This document shows positions 1 through 13,714 of a stretch of 64,000 nucleotides of DNA, in pieces. The stretch covers positions 50,531 to 114,530 of the forward strand of contig NZ_PZKN01000012.1 in the NCBI RefSeq assembly GCF_003046795.1, in the 5' to 3' direction. Numbering within the stretch: position 1 is the stretch's first letter; every line of letters begins with the position of its first letter. The DNA is from Desulfonatronum sp. SC1. GTDB taxonomy: Bacteria; Desulfobacterota; Desulfovibrionia; Desulfovibrionales; Desulfonatronaceae. Below the pieces are notes generated by a model, which was not told the DNA's origin, did not search any database, and was given only the letters and a program-made list of their open reading frames with translations. Made by a program: the position numbers and the translations under genes.

Positions 1-1837
<1,837 letters not shown>

Positions 1838-1911
1838 CTCCATCTCCCGTCGCCCAGGGTAATTTGGTTCCCGAAAAAATGCCTAAAAAATCAAGGACAT
1901 TTTTACATTAA

Positions 1912-2004
1912 TGACGAAATCGTAATCGGAATCGAAAGAAACCCTTTGATCATAATGCACCATCGTAATTTCTCAGCATTGATTTCGACTTCGATTTTGA
2001 CTTG
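1912..2004. repeat. Degenerate TCGAAATCG-type repeat, intergenic
   Basis: The non-coding stretch between leuS and its upstream neighbour (1838-2109) contains many short units of the form ATCGnAATCG (for example 1917-1935) and then the complementary type (gatttcgacttcgatttt near 1981). The same word family occurs at 24791-24826 and 35845-35927. I see no gene in 1838-2109. Confidence 0.5.
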
Positions 2005-2109
2005 GTTCCGTTACATGCGAGCAAGAGAGCAAATCCGCCCTACCTGTCGTCGTGAATTTCCTGTGTGTCGAATATAACCGCTGAAAACATTGTGCTCTCG
2101 CCCAAATCC

Positions 2110-2595
2110 TTACTGCTGTCCGGACGAGGCCCCGTCCAGGTCATGTTCAGTCGCGAACCGAACGTGCGTGAAACGGGCCTCCCAGTGGCGCACCGCCTGA
2201 TAAATCAGCCGACGATGCTCGCCCACGATCAGATATACCACGATGTCGTTCCGCGAGTCCGCCGGATAGACGCTCCAGAACGGTTCTCCCCAGAGCAGCA
2301 AGGCGCGATCCGCCGGCAGGCCCATGGTTCGTTCCAAGGACTCCACGTCCAGACACCAGGGGTTCCAGGCCAAGACATGCAACTGCGACGCCATGCGCCG
2401 AGTCCAGGTTTCGATGGTTATCCGGTCCGGGACATACCAGGTCAGGAGCCAGCGGGTCCGTCCGAGATGATCGGGAGCGATTTCGACGCCGGCTGGCGTG
2501 AACGTGGCTGAGGACGCATCGCCGGGCAGGACGCGGACATGGCGAACATGGTCGGGACAGCGATCAGAACTGCTTACGAATCCCAAACTCACCAT
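2110..2595 (-). CDS. Hypothetical protein overlapping the nusB end
   Basis: I do not recognise this 161-residue protein. It is soluble-looking, Trp-rich (several W in the middle, such as RWLLTWYVP and GEPFWSVYP), has no signal peptide and no motif I can name. It begins inside the last 32 bases of nusB and lies between nusB and leuS, so it is probably co-transcribed with them. Start ATG 2595 is preceded by a weak GGTGAG. Reading frame and position support a real gene; the start is uncertain. Confidence 0.6.
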   Translation of the reverse strand: MVSLGFVSSSDRCPDHVRHVRVLPGDASSATFTPAGVEIAPDHLGRTRWLLTWYVPDRITIETWTRRMASQLHVLAWNPWCLDVESLERTMGLPADRALLLWGEPFWSVYPADSRNDIVVYLIVGEHRRLIYQAVRHWEARFTHVRFATEHDLDGASSGQQ

Positions 2596-3097
2596 GGCTC
2601 ACCGCCCTGGCCACTGCGTCGAGGATGCCATTCACGAAGGGAAAGGAATAGTCGTCCGCGAACTCCTTGCTCAGCTCCACGGCCTCGTTGATGCTCACCC
2701 GCAACGGGATATCCTGCTCGTACAACAATTCGTAAACGCCCAGACGGAGAATGCTCAGCTCAGCCTTGGCGATCCGCTCGAGCTTCCAATGCTTGGAAAA
2801 ACGCCGGATCACCGCGTCGATCTCGTCCAGCCGACCAAAAACGCCGGTCACCAAACCCAGACCGAATTCCTGGTCCTCCGGAAGCGGCGTTTGCGAGACC
2901 ATCTCCCTGGATGATCCAGCCTCGGCCTTTCCGGCCTCGCCCGGTCCGCTTCCTTCATCCGACAAGTCGTCCTCAGGCAAGGCCAAAAACGCCCGCCGGA
3001 CCTGGTCCGCACTTTCGAATTTTTGAAAACTCAGGACAAAGACGCACTGCAAGGCCCGCCTGCGGGCCGTTCGTCGGTGTACCTTCGGGGTTTCCAT
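2564..3097 (-). CDS. nusB: Transcription antitermination factor NusB
   Basis: NusB binds boxA RNA with S10 (NusE) in rRNA antitermination complexes. The 177-residue protein has the family N-terminus (RRTARRRALQCVF) and the C-terminal signature (YDIPLRVSINEAVELSKEF, FVNGILD). A central acidic, low-complexity insertion (DEGSGPGEAGKAEAGSS) makes it longer than the usual ~140-150 residues. The start at 3097 (METPKV) is preferred over the upstream in-frame ATG at 3121. It directly follows ribH, the common ribH-nusB order in proteobacteria. Confidence 0.93.
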   Translation of the reverse strand: METPKVHRRTARRRALQCVFVLSFQKFESADQVRRAFLALPEDDLSDEGSGPGEAGKAEAGSSREMVSQTPLPEDQEFGLGLVTGVFGRLDEIDAVIRRFSKHWKLERIAKAELSILRLGVYELLYEQDIPLRVSINEAVELSKEFADDYSFPFVNGILDAVARAVSHGEFGIRKQF

Positions 3098-3132
3098 GGT
3101 TTCTCGTAGGTCCTTTGTCACAGGTCGAAAAA

Positions 3133-3603
3133 TCAGACCTGCTCCAGGACGCGAATCATTTCCAGGGCCGCGGCCGCGGCGTCCACGCCCTTGTTTCCGG
3201 CCTTGCTGCCGGCCCGCTCCACGGCCTGCTCCAGAGTGTCCGTGGTCAGGACGCCGAAGCCCACGGGAATCCCGGTGTCCAGCATCACCTGGGCCAGCCC
3301 CTTGGAGACCTCGGCCGAGACGTAGTCAAAGTGCGGGGTGGCTCCGCGAATCACCGCGCCCAGGCAGACGACGCCGTGAAAGCGTTTCGTCTCCGCCAGC
3401 CGCTTGGCCGCCAGGGGCATTTCATAGGCCCCGGGAATCCGGACCAGCGTCAAGTCGGTTTTGACCGCGCCGTGCCGTACCAGATAGTCCACGGCCCCTC
3501 CCACGAGGCGGTCCACGATGAAATCGTTGAACCGGCTGGCCAGAATCGCGAAGCGCAGCCCGGTGGCGTCCAGGCGGCCTTCAATGGTTTCAAGATGATG
3601 CAT
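3133..3603 (-). CDS. ribH: 6,7-dimethyl-8-ribityllumazine synthase
   Basis: Condenses the ribBA product (3,4-dihydroxy-2-butanone 4-phosphate) with the ribD product to give the lumazine precursor of riboflavin. The 156-residue length is standard. Visible family features are [30 protein letters not shown], the [17 protein letters not shown] substrate loop with the catalytic His, and the C-terminal [13 protein letters not shown]. The start overlaps the end of ribBA by 14 bases, which indicates translational coupling. Confidence 0.95.
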   Translation of the reverse strand: MHHLETIEGRLDATGLRFAILASRFNDFIVDRLVGGAVDYLVRHGAVKTDLTLVRIPGAYEMPLAAKRLAETKRFHGVVCLGAVIRGATPHFDYVSAEVSKGLAQVMLDTGIPVGFGVLTTDTLEQAVERAGSKAGNKGVDAAAAALEMIRVLEQV

Positions 3604-4828
3604 GGGCCTTCTCCTTGTCTGCTTTAAAATCCAGCATATGTCCCATTTTTTCCTTCTTGGTCAGCAGATACTGCAAGTTCTGCTCACAGGCCTGAACCTC
3701 CACCGGAACCCGGCCGGCCACTTCCAGGCCGTAGCCCTCCAGGCCAACGATCTTTTTGGGATTGTTGGTCATCAGCCGCATCTTGCTCACGCCCAGATCC
3801 ACGAGAATCTGCGCGCCGACCCCGTAGTCTCGAAGGTCCGGGGCAAAGCCCAGGTCCACGTTGGCCTCCACCGTGTCCCGGCCGCTGTCCTGGAGGCAGT
3901 AGGCCTTGATTTTATTGGCCAGACCGATGCCGCGGCCTTCCTGACGCATGTACAGGATCACTCCGTTGCCTTCCTCGGCGATGATCCGCATGGCTGCCTG
4001 AAGCTGGGGCCCGCAATCGCAGCGCAGGGAGCCGAAGACGTCCCCGGTCAGGCATTGGCTGTGCACCCGGACCAGGACCGGCTCCTCCGGGTTGATCTCG
4101 CCCTTGACCAGGGCCAAGTGCACACTGCTGTCCAAATCGCTTTCGTAGGCAATAACTCGAAAATCCCCTCCGTTGCAGGTGGGCAGGTTGGCTTCGCCCA
4201 CCCGACGCACGGACAGGGCGTCATGCTTCATCCGAAAGCGGATCAGGTCGGCGATGGAGGCGATTTTCATGTCGTGCTTGGCCGCAAATTCTTCCAGGTC
4301 GGGCATTCGGGCCATGTTCCCGTCGTCGCGCATGATTTCGCAAATCACCGCCGCAGATTTCATGTCGGCCAGACGGGCCAAATCCACGCTGCCTTCGGTC
4401 TGTCCGGCCCGGACCAGCACCCCGCCCTTCTTGGCCCGCAATGGGAAGACGTGTCCCGGGGAGACAATGTCCTCGGCCTTGGCGTCGTCGGCAACGGCGG
4501 TCAGGATGGTGGTGGCCCGGTCATAGGCTGAAATCCCCGTGGACACGCCGGAACGGGCCTCAATGGACACGGTGAAGGCCGTGCCGAACCGCGACTCGTT
4601 CCGGGTGGCCATCATGGGTAAATCCAGCTTTTCCACCAACTCCGGCTCCATGGCCAGACAGATCAATCCCCTGCCGTGAATGGCCATGAAATTGATGATC
4701 TCCGGAGTCACGCTCTGGGCCGCGATGGTCAGGTCGCCCTCGTTCTCCCTGTTTTCGTCGTCCACCAGGATGATCATCCGCCCCTGGCGGATGTCCTCAA
4801 TGGCTTCTTCGATGCTGCACAGTCCCAT
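3590..4828 (-). CDS. ribBA: Bifunctional DHBP synthase / GTP cyclohydrolase II
   Basis: The N-terminal half (about residues 1-200) is 3,4-dihydroxy-2-butanone-4-phosphate synthase, with the acidic metal-binding loop [11 protein letters not shown] and the [10 protein letters not shown] motif. The C-terminal half is GTP cyclohydrolase II, with the zinc site [15 protein letters not shown] (Cys-x10-Cys-x-Cys) and [13 protein letters not shown]. At 412 residues it has the full fused length. Together the two halves supply both branches of riboflavin synthesis. The gene sits between ribE and ribH in one minus-strand operon. No FMN riboswitch was seen in the 27-base gap upstream. Confidence 0.95.
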   Translation of the reverse strand: MGLCSIEEAIEDIRQGRMIILVDDENRENEGDLTIAAQSVTPEIINFMAIHGRGLICLAMEPELVEKLDLPMMATRNESRFGTAFTVSIEARSGVSTGISAYDRATTILTAVADDAKAEDIVSPGHVFPLRAKKGGVLVRAGQTEGSVDLARLADMKSAAVICEIMRDDGNMARMPDLEEFAAKHDMKIASIADLIRFRMKHDALSVRRVGEANLPTCNGGDFRVIAYESDLDSSVHLALVKGEINPEEPVLVRVHSQCLTGDVFGSLRCDCGPQLQAAMRIIAEEGNGVILYMRQEGRGIGLANKIKAYCLQDSGRDTVEANVDLGFAPDLRDYGVGAQILVDLGVSKMRLMTNNPKKIVGLEGYGLEVAGRVPVEVQACEQNLQYLLTKKEKMGHMLDFKADKEKAHASS

Positions 4829-4855
4829 ATTTGTTCCTCTTTCCTTCGCTGACCG

Positions 4856-5563
4856 TTAAAAGCCATGCTCGCGCAAAAACGCCTCGCTGATCCCGCCGCC
4901 TCCGACCACAGACGTCCCCGAGGGACGCTGTTCGGCTGGACTCGACGACGTTCCGGTCCAAGGGCCCAGCATGCGCTGCACGTATTTGCCGATCAGATCG
5001 GTTTCCATGTTTACGTCCCGGCCCGGCCGCCATTCGGAAATGGTCGTGTTTTGCCAGGTCTCCGGGATGATGTTCACTTCCAGAAATCCTTCGCCGCACT
5101 GGTTAACCGTCAGGCTGATCCCGTCCAGGGTCACCGAGCCCTTGGTCACCACCAGAGGTGAAAACTCCCCGGGATAAAGCAACCGAAACCAGCGGGACTG
5201 TCCCACTTGGGTAGTTTCTCCGATCCGGGCCAGACAGTCGACATGGCCGCTGACCAAGTGTCCGCCCAGCCGGTCGCCCAGGGCCAGGGCCCGTTCCAGG
5301 TTGACGCGCATCCCGGTTCGCAGGTTACTCAGGTTCGTCAGCCGCAGGGTCTCGGCCGAGGCGAACACGGAAAACCGGTCCGGGGCGAACGTCTCGACGG
5401 TCAGGCAGACGCCGTTGACCGCGATGCTCTCTCCGCGAACGTAGTCCCGGATCGGGGCCTCCGGCCTAATCTCCAGGCGGGTTTCCCGGTTGCCGCTTCC
5501 TTCGCCTTGGCGACCCGTGACGCTCAGGACCTTGCCCGGTCCCTGAATCAGGCCGGTGAACAT
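4856..5563 (-). CDS. ribE: Riboflavin synthase alpha chain
   Basis: Dismutates two lumazine molecules into riboflavin. The 235-residue protein shows the two internal lumazine-binding repeats: [15 protein letters not shown] with [11 protein letters not shown] in the first, and [13 protein letters not shown] with [12 protein letters not shown] in the second. A Gly/Ser-rich tail of about 35 residues extends past the usual end. The start overlaps the ribD stop by 16 bases. Confidence 0.95.
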   Translation of the reverse strand: MFTGLIQGPGKVLSVTGRQGEGSGNRETRLEIRPEAPIRDYVRGESIAVNGVCLTVETFAPDRFSVFASAETLRLTNLSNLRTGMRVNLERALALGDRLGGHLVSGHVDCLARIGETTQVGQSRWFRLLYPGEFSPLVVTKGSVTLDGISLTVNQCGEGFLEVNIIPETWQNTTISEWRPGRDVNMETDLIGKYVQRMLGPWTGTSSSPAEQRPSGTSVVGGGGISEAFLREHGF

Positions 5564-6759
5564 TCGCTTCTGCCTCCCGGAACGTCATTGTCATGGGGCG
5601 GCGTCGGCTCCGGACGCAATCCCAGCATAAGGTCCCCATCGAGCTCCCGGACCCAGCTGGTCCGCCAGGACCAGGCATCGGCCATTCGTGGAACCTCGGC
5701 TCCGGACAGCAAGGGCACGGCACGGACATCGCCCAGAGTCTTGGATGCCAGAAACAGCCACCACTCGCCCACCAGCCCAGCGGCGATCACATGCTGGGCC
5801 AATCCGCCCCCGCCCTCGCACAACACGTCCATCACGCCAAGCTCGGAGCGCAGCCGTGTCAGACAGGCCTCCAGGTCGACATGGTCACCGCTTCCGGCCC
5901 CCCATACACGAACTCCAAGGGCGCACAGCCGTTCAGCCGCCGGGCTTTGCGACGCGGCCTCGGTGGTCCAGAAAATGGTTTCTCCTGGGCGCTCACGCAA
6001 CAGATAAAAATTTGCAGCAGGATCAGGCAATTTGGAACCCACTACGATGGCCAAGGGTTGGGTTCGCTGGTTCGTCACCTGGTCCGGCGGTCGGTCGGCT
6101 TCGGAGAGACGACAGGTCAGCCGGGGATCATCCGCCCGGAAGGTGCCCGCCCCGACCATCACGGCCCCGACCCGACTCCGCAGAGCGTGGACCTTTTCCC
6201 GGGATTGGGCGTTGCTGATCCACTGGGAATCTCCGGAACGAGTGGCGATCCGACCGTCCAGGGTGCAGGCCAGCTTGAGATACAGGTAGGGAAGCGGAGA
6301 GTCGATCCAGGTCCGGAAGTCCGCGATCAGGTCCCGACAGTCCTGTTCGGCCACCCCGGCGACAACTTGAACGCCGCTGTCCCGCAAATGGGCGATGCCG
6401 CCCCCAATCACCCTTGGATTGGGGTCAGCCGTTCCTACCACGACCCGCCTGATGCCAGCTTGGAGAATGGCCTGGGTGCAGGGAGGAGTGCGCCCGGTAT
6501 GATTGCAGGGCTCCAAGGTCACCCACAGGATGCACTCCTTCGGATCGATCCCTTGCAGTGCGGCGTCTTGCAAGACCTCCACTTCGGCATGGGGCAGCCC
6601 CGGTCCGCGGTGATGCCCCTGGGCCACGATCCGGCCGTCTCGGGTCAGCACCGCGCCGACGCACGGATTGGGAGCAGTCCGGCCCTTGCCCTGCTCGGCC
6701 AGGGCCACGGCCTGGAGCATGATCTTCTCGGCGTCGTCAGGAAGAGCAAAGCTGTTCAA
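5548..6759 (-). CDS. ribD: Bifunctional riboflavin deaminase/reductase RibD
   Basis: Catalyses the second and third steps of riboflavin synthesis: deamination, then reduction of the ribosyl-pyrimidine. The N-terminal deaminase domain shows [20 protein letters not shown], the zinc ligand motif HAEVEVL and [13 protein letters not shown]. The C-terminal reductase shows [39 protein letters not shown] and a glycine-rich CEGGGGLAQ. Length 403 residues is normal for the fusion. It overlaps the preceding deaminase gene by 23 bases. Confidence 0.94.
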   Translation of the reverse strand: MNSFALPDDAEKIMLQAVALAEQGKGRTAPNPCVGAVLTRDGRIVAQGHHRGPGLPHAEVEVLQDAALQGIDPKECILWVTLEPCNHTGRTPPCTQAILQAGIRRVVVGTADPNPRVIGGGIAHLRDSGVQVVAGVAEQDCRDLIADFRTWIDSPLPYLYLKLACTLDGRIATRSGDSQWISNAQSREKVHALRSRVGAVMVGAGTFRADDPRLTCRLSEADRPPDQVTNQRTQPLAIVVGSKLPDPAANFYLLRERPGETIFWTTEAASQSPAAERLCALGVRVWGAGSGDHVDLEACLTRLRSELGVMDVLCEGGGGLAQHVIAAGLVGEWWLFLASKTLGDVRAVPLLSGAEVPRMADAWSWRTSWVRELDGDLMLGLRPEPTPPHDNDVPGGRSECSPA

Positions 6760-7183
6760 AGCGCACTCCTGCCTCGCGCAGCATGTTCACGGCCAGATCG
6801 TCGGGGTACCCCTGTTCGAAAAAGATCGCCTCCACTCCGCAGTTGATCAACATTTTCGTGCAGATCAGACACGGCTGAGTGGTGCAGTAAATCTGCGCGC
6901 CTTCCAGTCGAACCCCGTGGGTGGCGGCCTGGATGATCACGTTCTGCTCGGCGTGCAGCCCCCGGCACAGCTCATGTCGCTGACCCGACGGAATCCCCAT
7001 CTGTTCCCGCAGGCAACCGATGTCCAGGCAATGTTCCAGCCCGGCCGGAGCGCCGTTGTATCCCGTGGCCAGGATCCGTTTGCCCTGGACGGCCAACGCC
7101 CCGACCTTGCGCCGCAGACAGGTGGACCGTTCAGCCACCAGTTTGGCGATACCCATGAAGTATTCCGGCCACGGCAGTCGCAT
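6737..7183 (-). CDS. dCMP deaminase-like cytidine/deoxycytidylate deaminase
   Basis: Zinc deaminase of the dCMP deaminase/ComEB family, which converts dCMP to dUMP for thymidylate supply. Visible motifs are [21 protein letters not shown], the catalytic HAEQNVI and zinc ligands [13 protein letters not shown]. The start at 7183 ([13 protein letters not shown]) matches the family N-terminus. A TTG at 7210 is open but has no ribosome-binding site. It is the first gene of the block running into ribD and may be co-transcribed with the riboflavin genes. Confidence 0.88.
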   Translation of the reverse strand: MRLPWPEYFMGIAKLVAERSTCLRRKVGALAVQGKRILATGYNGAPAGLEHCLDIGCLREQMGIPSGQRHELCRGLHAEQNVIIQAATHGVRLEGAQIYCTTQPCLICTKMLINCGVEAIFFEQGYPDDLAVNMLREAGVRFEQLCSS

Positions 7184-7310
7184 CAGGTAGAGTTTCCCTT
7201 GAATTTCCAAAAGATAAAGACAATAGTCAAAAAAATAGGGCGTTGACTGCCTTAATTTACCGTTTTTGCCCTGCCTGCGCTTTACGCTCCGCGAGAGTGG
7301 GCCGGAGGCA

Positions 7311-7370
7311 TGTCAAAATGGTGGGACAGGCATCTTGCCTGTCCGTGCAGGCAGGATGCCTGCACCACCC
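7311..7370. repeat. Dispersed double-hairpin repeat, copy 1
   Basis: A 60-base element in the gap between glyA and the dCMP deaminase gene. It contains two hairpins in tandem: ggacaggca/tgcctgtcc around a TCT loop, and gcaggca/tgcctgc around GGA. A second copy lies at 22816-22875 and matches at about 56 of 60 positions. The arms share the aggca(t/g) core, so the whole element can also fold on itself. Confidence 0.75.
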
Positions 7371-7391
7371 ACATACCCCTTAACTCCCGAT

Positions 7392-8636
<1,245 letters not shown>

Positions 8637-8767
8637 GGCAGTTCTCCGGGGATTGAATTAGCGATGGCGTACCCCGGCTTCACGGGAAGCCGGAAGAATG
8701 CGCGAACGAAGAGGCCGGACGGCGGCGGGCAGGGATACGAATCGAATCCGGCCACCCGCCGCTTCGA

Positions 8768-10012
8768 CTAACCGTCCCAGCGTTTGTATAGGATAGTGGC
8801 GTTGGTACCGCCGAAACCGAAGGAATTGCAAAGCACGTATCGGACATCGGCCTTCCTGGAGCCGTCGGTGACGTAGTCCAGATCGCATTCCGGATCCGGC
8901 TCGACCATGTTGATGGTCCCGGGAATCATGCCGTGAAGCAGGGTCAGGACCGAAAAAACGCTCTCCACCCCGCCAGCCGCGCCGAGCAGGTGGCCGATCA
9001 TGGACTTGTTGCCGGTGATGGCGATGGAGGCGGCATGCTTGCCGAAAACTCTCTTGATGGCCCGGGTCTCGGTGATGTCGTTAAGCTTGGTGGAGGTACC
9101 GTGGGCGTTGATGTGGTCCACCTCCTCCGGAGAGATCCCGGCTTCGTCCAGGGCGGCCCGCATGGCCAGGGACATGCCGGAGCCGTCCTCGTCCGGGGCG
9201 GTGATATGAAAGGCGTCGCCCGAAGCTCCGTAGCCCACCACCTCGGCCAGAATATTCGCCCCTCGGGCCTGGGCGTGCTCCAGGGTTTCCAGGAGCAGCA
9301 GGCCGCAGCCTTCGCCCATGACGAATCCGTCCCGACTGTTCTCAAAAGGCCTTGAGGCCAGTTGCGGTTCGTCGTTGCGGGTGGACAGAGCCTTGAGGGC
9401 GTTGAACCCGGCCATGGCCAAGGGCGTCAGGCAGGCCTCGGTTCCGCCGCAAATGGCCGCATCCGCCCGGCCCAGGAGCAGTTCGGAAAAAGCCGTGCCG
9501 ATGGAGTGCAGCCCCGAGGCGCAGGCCGAAGTGGTGACCAGATTGTTGCCTTTGGCCCCGGTAAAGATGGACACCTGCCCGGAAGCCATGTTGGCGATCA
9601 GGGATGGAATGAAAAACGGGGAAATTTTCCGCGGCCCGCTTTTGAGCAGGGTGGCCTGGGAACGCTCCAGGGCGTCCAGCCCGCCGATGCCGCATCCGAT
9701 GATCGCGGCGGTTCGATGCGCTCGCTCAGCGGGGATCGTCCAGTCGGCGTCCTCCAGGAGCATCTTGGCGGCGGCCACGGCAAACTGCGCGAACAGTTCC
9801 ATCCGTCGGGTCTGTTTGGCCGGCATGTATTTCTCCGGATCAAACCCCTTGACCTCTCCAGCTATCTTGGTTGCGTGATCCTTGGCGTCGAAGCGGGTCA
9901 ACGGGGCGATGCCCGACTCCCCCTTGATCAACCGTTCCCAACTGGTCCGTGCGTCCACGCCTAAGGGTGTGACCGCCGAAATACCGGTGACGACTACTCT
10001 TTTTCTGGACAT
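8768..10012 (-). CDS. fabF: Beta-ketoacyl-ACP synthase II
   Basis: Elongating condensing enzyme of type II fatty acid synthesis. The 414-residue protein shows the active-site Cys in VTTSACASGLHSIGTA, the two catalytic His residues in NAHGTSTKLND and NKSMIGHLLGAAG, and the C-terminal NSFGFGGTNA. It follows acpP, as in many bacteria, with a gap of about 110 bases. Confidence 0.97.
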   Translation of the reverse strand: MSRKRVVVTGISAVTPLGVDARTSWERLIKGESGIAPLTRFDAKDHATKIAGEVKGFDPEKYMPAKQTRRMELFAQFAVAAAKMLLEDADWTIPAERAHRTAAIIGCGIGGLDALERSQATLLKSGPRKISPFFIPSLIANMASGQVSIFTGAKGNNLVTTSACASGLHSIGTAFSELLLGRADAAICGGTEACLTPLAMAGFNALKALSTRNDEPQLASRPFENSRDGFVMGEGCGLLLLETLEHAQARGANILAEVVGYGASGDAFHITAPDEDGSGMSLAMRAALDEAGISPEEVDHINAHGTSTKLNDITETRAIKRVFGKHAASIAITGNKSMIGHLLGAAGGVESVFSVLTLLHGMIPGTINMVEPDPECDLDYVTDGSRKADVRYVLCNSFGFGGTNATILYKRWDG

Positions 10013-10123
10013 GCTTCCACCTTGACTTGTCCGGCTGACGGGAAAAAAACGAGCGCCCCGTGATCGTGCCGAAGCGGATCACAAGACGCCCGAAACACCT
10101 AGCGGCTGCCTCGGAGAACCGGA

Positions 10124-10357
10124 TCAGGCGACCTTGGACTGAATATAGGCCAACGCGTCCTTGACCTTGGTCATTTTCTGAGCGTCTTCATCATCGATTT
10201 CAACGCCGAACTCCTCTTCCATGGCCATGATCAATTCAGTCAGATCCAGGGAGTCAGCGCCCAGGTCGTCGACAAAGGCCGCATCCGGAGTCACTTGGTC
10301 GGCGGAAACACCGAGCTGATCGATAATAATTTTTTTGACCTTTTCTTCCATTGACAT
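10124..10357 (-). CDS. acpP: Acyl carrier protein
   Basis: Small acidic carrier (77 residues) whose Ser in DLGADSLDL receives the phosphopantetheine arm that holds growing acyl chains. The start at 10357 ([15 protein letters not shown]) has an AAGGAG ribosome-binding site about 9 bases upstream. Longer in-frame starts do not. It lies between fabG and fabF, the classical order. Confidence 0.97.
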   Translation of the reverse strand: MSMEEKVKKIIIDQLGVSADQVTPDAAFVDDLGADSLDLTELIMAMEEEFGVEIDDEDAQKMTKVKDALAYIQSKVA

Positions 10358-10448
10358 GATTGTTCTCCTTCCAGCTGAAAAAAGTAAGTGGTTTGTTTGC
10401 TTCTTCCGCACCGTACAGCGGAATACGGTCCATGACGAACGTCGTCCT

Positions 10449-11192
10449 CTACATGTACATGCCGCCCGTCACGCCGATCACTTGGCCGGTGATGTACCCG
10501 GCACTCTCGGACGCCAAAAAAGCGACGGAGTCGGCGATCTCTTCGGCTTGGCCGAAGCGACGCATGGGTATCCGTTCCATGTAGACGTTTTGAATCTCTT
10601 CGGACAAGCCCGAGGTCATGTCCGTGTCGATGAATCCCGGAGCAACAGCGTTGACCGTGATCCCCCGCGAGGCCAATTCCTGGGCAGCGGACTTGGTCAG
10701 CCCGATCAGCCCGGCCTTGGATGCCGCGTAGTTGGCCTGCCCGGCGTTGCCCATTTGGCCGACAACCGACGAGATGTTGATGATCCGCCCATAGCGCTGA
10801 CGAATCATGAGCTTGGCCGCTTCCTGGAGGCAGACGAAGCTTCCGGTCAGGTTGACGCGCAGGACCGCTTCCCAGTCCGCCGGTTTCATCCGGATGATCA
10901 GGTTGTCCTTGGTCATTCCGGCGTTGTTCACCAGCACCTCCAGACGAACCTTGTCCTTGACGTGCTCCTGAAAAAAGGCGGAAACCGCCTGGGCGTCCCC
11001 AACGTCCAACCGAAACGCCTTGGCCTTGCCGCCGCGGGATTCGATGGCCGCCTGAACGGCCTCGGCCAGTTCCGGCTTGCTGACATAGGTCAGGTAGACC
11101 TGATATCCGTCCTGGGCCAGCCGCAAAGCCGCGGCCCGGCCAATCCCCCTGGAAGCCCCGGTGACCAGGGCGGTCTTGATCAATTCGCTCAT
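10449..11192 (-). CDS. fabG: 3-oxoacyl-ACP reductase
   Basis: NADPH-dependent short-chain dehydrogenase that reduces beta-ketoacyl-ACP. The 247-residue protein has the nucleotide motif [20 protein letters not shown], catalytic Ser in [11 protein letters not shown], and YAASKAG (Tyr-x3-Lys). The C-terminus [10 protein letters not shown] is typical. It lies between fabH and acpP. Confidence 0.96.
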   Translation of the reverse strand: MSELIKTALVTGASRGIGRAAALRLAQDGYQVYLTYVSKPELAEAVQAAIESRGGKAKAFRLDVGDAQAVSAFFQEHVKDKVRLEVLVNNAGMTKDNLIIRMKPADWEAVLRVNLTGSFVCLQEAAKLMIRQRYGRIINISSVVGQMGNAGQANYAASKAGLIGLTKSAAQELASRGITVNAVAPGFIDTDMTSGLSEEIQNVYMERIPMRRFGQAEEIADSVAFLASESAGYITGQVIGVTGGMYM

Positions 11193-11222
11193 GTCGTCAG
11201 TCCCGTCGTCTTGATAATCGAT

Positions 11223-12206
11223 TCAGTATTGCAACAATGCCGCGGCCCAGTTCAATCCGCCGCCGAAGGCCGTCAACATAACTTTGCTTCCCGGGGGAAT
11301 CAATGCCTTTTCTTGAGCTTCGGCCAGGGCGAGGGGAATGGAGGCCGCGGAGGTGTTGCCGTATTTTTCGATGTTCACGAACACCTTGTCCATGGGAACG
11401 TCCAGTCGGCCGGCAAGGGATTCGATGATCCTGATGTTGGCCTGATGCGGAACGACAAGGTCGATGTCCGAAGGGGTCAAACCGTTCTTTTCCAGTATCT
11501 GTTGACAGATGGCGGCCATGGAACGCACGGCGTGCTTGAAGATCTCCCGGCCCTGCATCTGAACGAAAAAATCCTCGGACACGGTCTGGCCGAGCTTCAT
11601 CGGAGTCGCCGACCCGCCGCCGCGAACCACCAGTAAATCACTGAACGACCCATCGCCGTCCAAGAGCACGTCCAGCACTTCCGCGCTGCCCTGGGAAGGC
11701 TTGCCCGTGACCACCGCGGCCCCGGCTCCGTCGCCGAACAGAACGCAGGTTCCGCGATCCTCCCAGTTCAGGCGCGAAGAAATCACTTCGCTGCCGACAA
11801 CGAGGACCATGGCCTCGGGATACAAAGCGACAAAAGCTCGTGCGGTCTCCAAAGCGAAGAGGAAACCGGAGCAGGCCGCCGAGACGTCCATGGCCATGCC
11901 CCGGGGAATGCCCAGCTTTTCACGCAGGATGTAGGCCGTGGAGGGAATGTAGGCGTCTGGAGAAAAGGTGGCCACCAGGACGTGGGTCACGTCCGTCGCG
12001 GCAACTTTGGCGTCCTCCAGCGCTCGTTTGGCGGCTTCGACGCCCAGCATGGAACAGGATTGTCCGGGCTCGGCGATCCGTCGCTCCCTGATTCCCGTCC
12101 GGCTGACGATCCATTCATCGTTGGTGTCCACGAAGCGTTGCAGGTCGATGTTGGTCACCACCCGCTCAGGAGCAAAGGCCCCGGTTCCGATAATATGTGC
12201 CGACAT
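11223..12206 (-). CDS. fabH: Beta-ketoacyl-ACP synthase III
   Basis: Starts fatty acid synthesis by condensing acetyl-CoA with malonyl-ACP. Visible are the N-terminal SAHIIGTGAFAPERVV, the active Cys in DVSAACSGFLFAL, the His motif VVPHQANIRI and the Asn motif YGNTSAASIPLAL. The start at 12206 gives the standard 327 residues. The frame is open further upstream, but that extension has no family similarity. The ribosome-binding site is weak. Confidence 0.95.
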   Translation of the reverse strand: MSAHIIGTGAFAPERVVTNIDLQRFVDTNDEWIVSRTGIRERRIAEPGQSCSMLGVEAAKRALEDAKVAATDVTHVLVATFSPDAYIPSTAYILREKLGIPRGMAMDVSAACSGFLFALETARAFVALYPEAMVLVVGSEVISSRLNWEDRGTCVLFGDGAGAAVVTGKPSQGSAEVLDVLLDGDGSFSDLLVVRGGGSATPMKLGQTVSEDFFVQMQGREIFKHAVRSMAAICQQILEKNGLTPSDIDLVVPHQANIRIIESLAGRLDVPMDKVFVNIEKYGNTSAASIPLALAEAQEKALIPPGSKVMLTAFGGGLNWAAALLQY

Positions 12207-12306
12207 AGTCACGACCGCGCGCTGATGCGCGAAAAAAGTGAAAGGTAAGAAGACACAGGGAGAGTGACCGCGCGCTGAAACCTTCCGGAAGGATATGCAA
12301 AGGGCC

Positions 12307-13482
12307 TCAACTGACCACGCCGGGAGCTTCCTGCCCGAACTCACGTTCCGAGCCTTGATGCACCGTTAAACCCTGGGCTGGCGACTGTTCCGAGGCCTGA
12401 TCGGCGACCCGACTCAAAAGGCCTTGCCCATTGTTCGACGACGGGGTTGTTCCAGTCCGACTGAGCTGAACGATATCCCGATTCTTGGCCAGTTCTTGCG
12501 CCAAATGGTCGTTGGAACGATTCCGCACGAAGGTCGCGGCCATGTGGATCGCGCTGCTCAAGGCCTTGGCGTTGGAGGCACCGTGACAGACGATTCCAAT
12601 GCCCTTCAGACCCAACAGAGGTGCACCACCGTACTCGGCGTAGTCGATGCGCCGGGAAAAACGCCGCAGGGCCCCCTTGGCGAACAGGCACCCGCATTTG
12701 GACCAAAAACCGGCCAAGAGTTCCCGCTTCAGCAACCGGCCCAGAGAAACGGCCAAGCCTTCGCTCAACTTCAGGACCACGTTGCCCACGAACCCGTCGC
12801 AGACCACCACGTCCACGTCTCCGGTGAACACATCCCGGCCCTCGACGTTGCCCTTGAAGTTCAGGGAAGATTTGCGCAGCAGATCAAAGGCCAGCTTGAC
12901 TTGGGAATTACCCTTGCCCTCTTCCTCGCCGATGCTCATCAGGCCGACCCGGGGCTTAGGCACCCCCAGCACGGACCTAGCCAGAACATCGGCCATCAAG
13001 GCGAACTGCAAGAGGTTGTGCGGCTTGCAGTCCACGTTGGCGCCCACGTCGATGAGCACCATGGGTTTTTTTTCCGTAGGCAGTATCCCGGCCAAAGCCG
13101 GGCGGTCGATGCCGTCGATCCTGCCGAGGATGAACATGCCGCAAGCCAGGGTTGCTCCGGAATTGCCGGCGCTGACCACGCCGTCGGCCCGTCCTTCCTT
13201 GACCAGTCGAAATGCGACCTGCACCGAACTGTTCTTTTTTCGGCGCAGGGCGTCCGAAGGCTTGTCCTGCATCTCGATGACCTGTTCGGCATGCACTACC
13301 TCCACGTCGGCGTCCGTCGCCTTCGCGGTGGCCAACTCCGCTCGGATATCCGGCTCACGACCCACCAGGATCACCCTGATGTCTTGCGTACGCAACGCAT
13401 CCAGCGCACCGCGGATCACGACCGAGGGGCCAAAATCGCCCCCCATGGCGTCCACGGCGATGCAGGGCTTATTTTGCGACAT
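12307..13482 (-). CDS. plsX: Phosphate acyltransferase PlsX
   Basis: Makes acyl-phosphate from acyl-ACP for phospholipid synthesis. Family signatures are [18 protein letters not shown], the [17 protein letters not shown] core, [22 protein letters not shown] and [15 protein letters not shown]. It is 391 residues, with a roughly 40-residue low-complexity C-terminal tail (Ser/Gln/Gly-rich) beyond the catalytic fold. The start overlaps the end of rpmF by 14 bases, in the widespread rpmF-plsX-fabH arrangement. Confidence 0.96.
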   Translation of the reverse strand: MSQNKPCIAVDAMGGDFGPSVVIRGALDALRTQDIRVILVGREPDIRAELATAKATDADVEVVHAEQVIEMQDKPSDALRRKKNSSVQVAFRLVKEGRADGVVSAGNSGATLACGMFILGRIDGIDRPALAGILPTEKKPMVLIDVGANVDCKPHNLLQFALMADVLARSVLGVPKPRVGLMSIGEEEGKGNSQVKLAFDLLRKSSLNFKGNVEGRDVFTGDVDVVVCDGFVGNVVLKLSEGLAVSLGRLLKRELLAGFWSKCGCLFAKGALRRFSRRIDYAEYGGAPLLGLKGIGIVCHGASNAKALSSAIHMAATFVRNRSNDHLAQELAKNRDIVQLSRTGTTPSSNNGQGLLSRVADQASEQSPAQGLTVHQGSEREFGQEAPGVVS

Positions 13483-13660
13483 CCGGCTCTTGGACGGCGA
13501 TACGTTTCACACCTTTGTAGGTGCCGCAAGCGGAACATATCCGATGGGATCGCTTCAACTCGCCGCACTCGCAATAAATGGGATTAGGAATGGAGACGGC
13601 GTCGTGGGACCGACGCATGCCACGTTTGGAACGAGAAGTTTTCTTCTTGGGAAGTGCCAT
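13469..13660 (-). CDS. rpmF: 50S ribosomal protein L32
   Basis: A 63-residue ribosomal protein with the family N-terminus [20 protein letters not shown] and a zinc-type pair of Cys motifs (CECG and CSACG), so it is the Cys-containing form of L32. It lies between the yceD-like gene and plsX and overlaps plsX by 14 bases. Confidence 0.97.
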   Translation of the reverse strand: MALPKKKTSRSKRGMRRSHDAVSIPNPIYCECGELKRSHRICSACGTYKGVKRIAVQEPDVAK

Positions 13661-13714
13661 TGAGGGTGTCCTTAAGGAATGAATTAGTGGGTTATACGTT
13701 GCAATTTACTGGGT

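Noticed and set aside
4829..4855. FMN riboswitch upstream of ribBA
   Set aside because: The gap is only 27 bases and there is no RFN-like sequence there or upstream of ribD.
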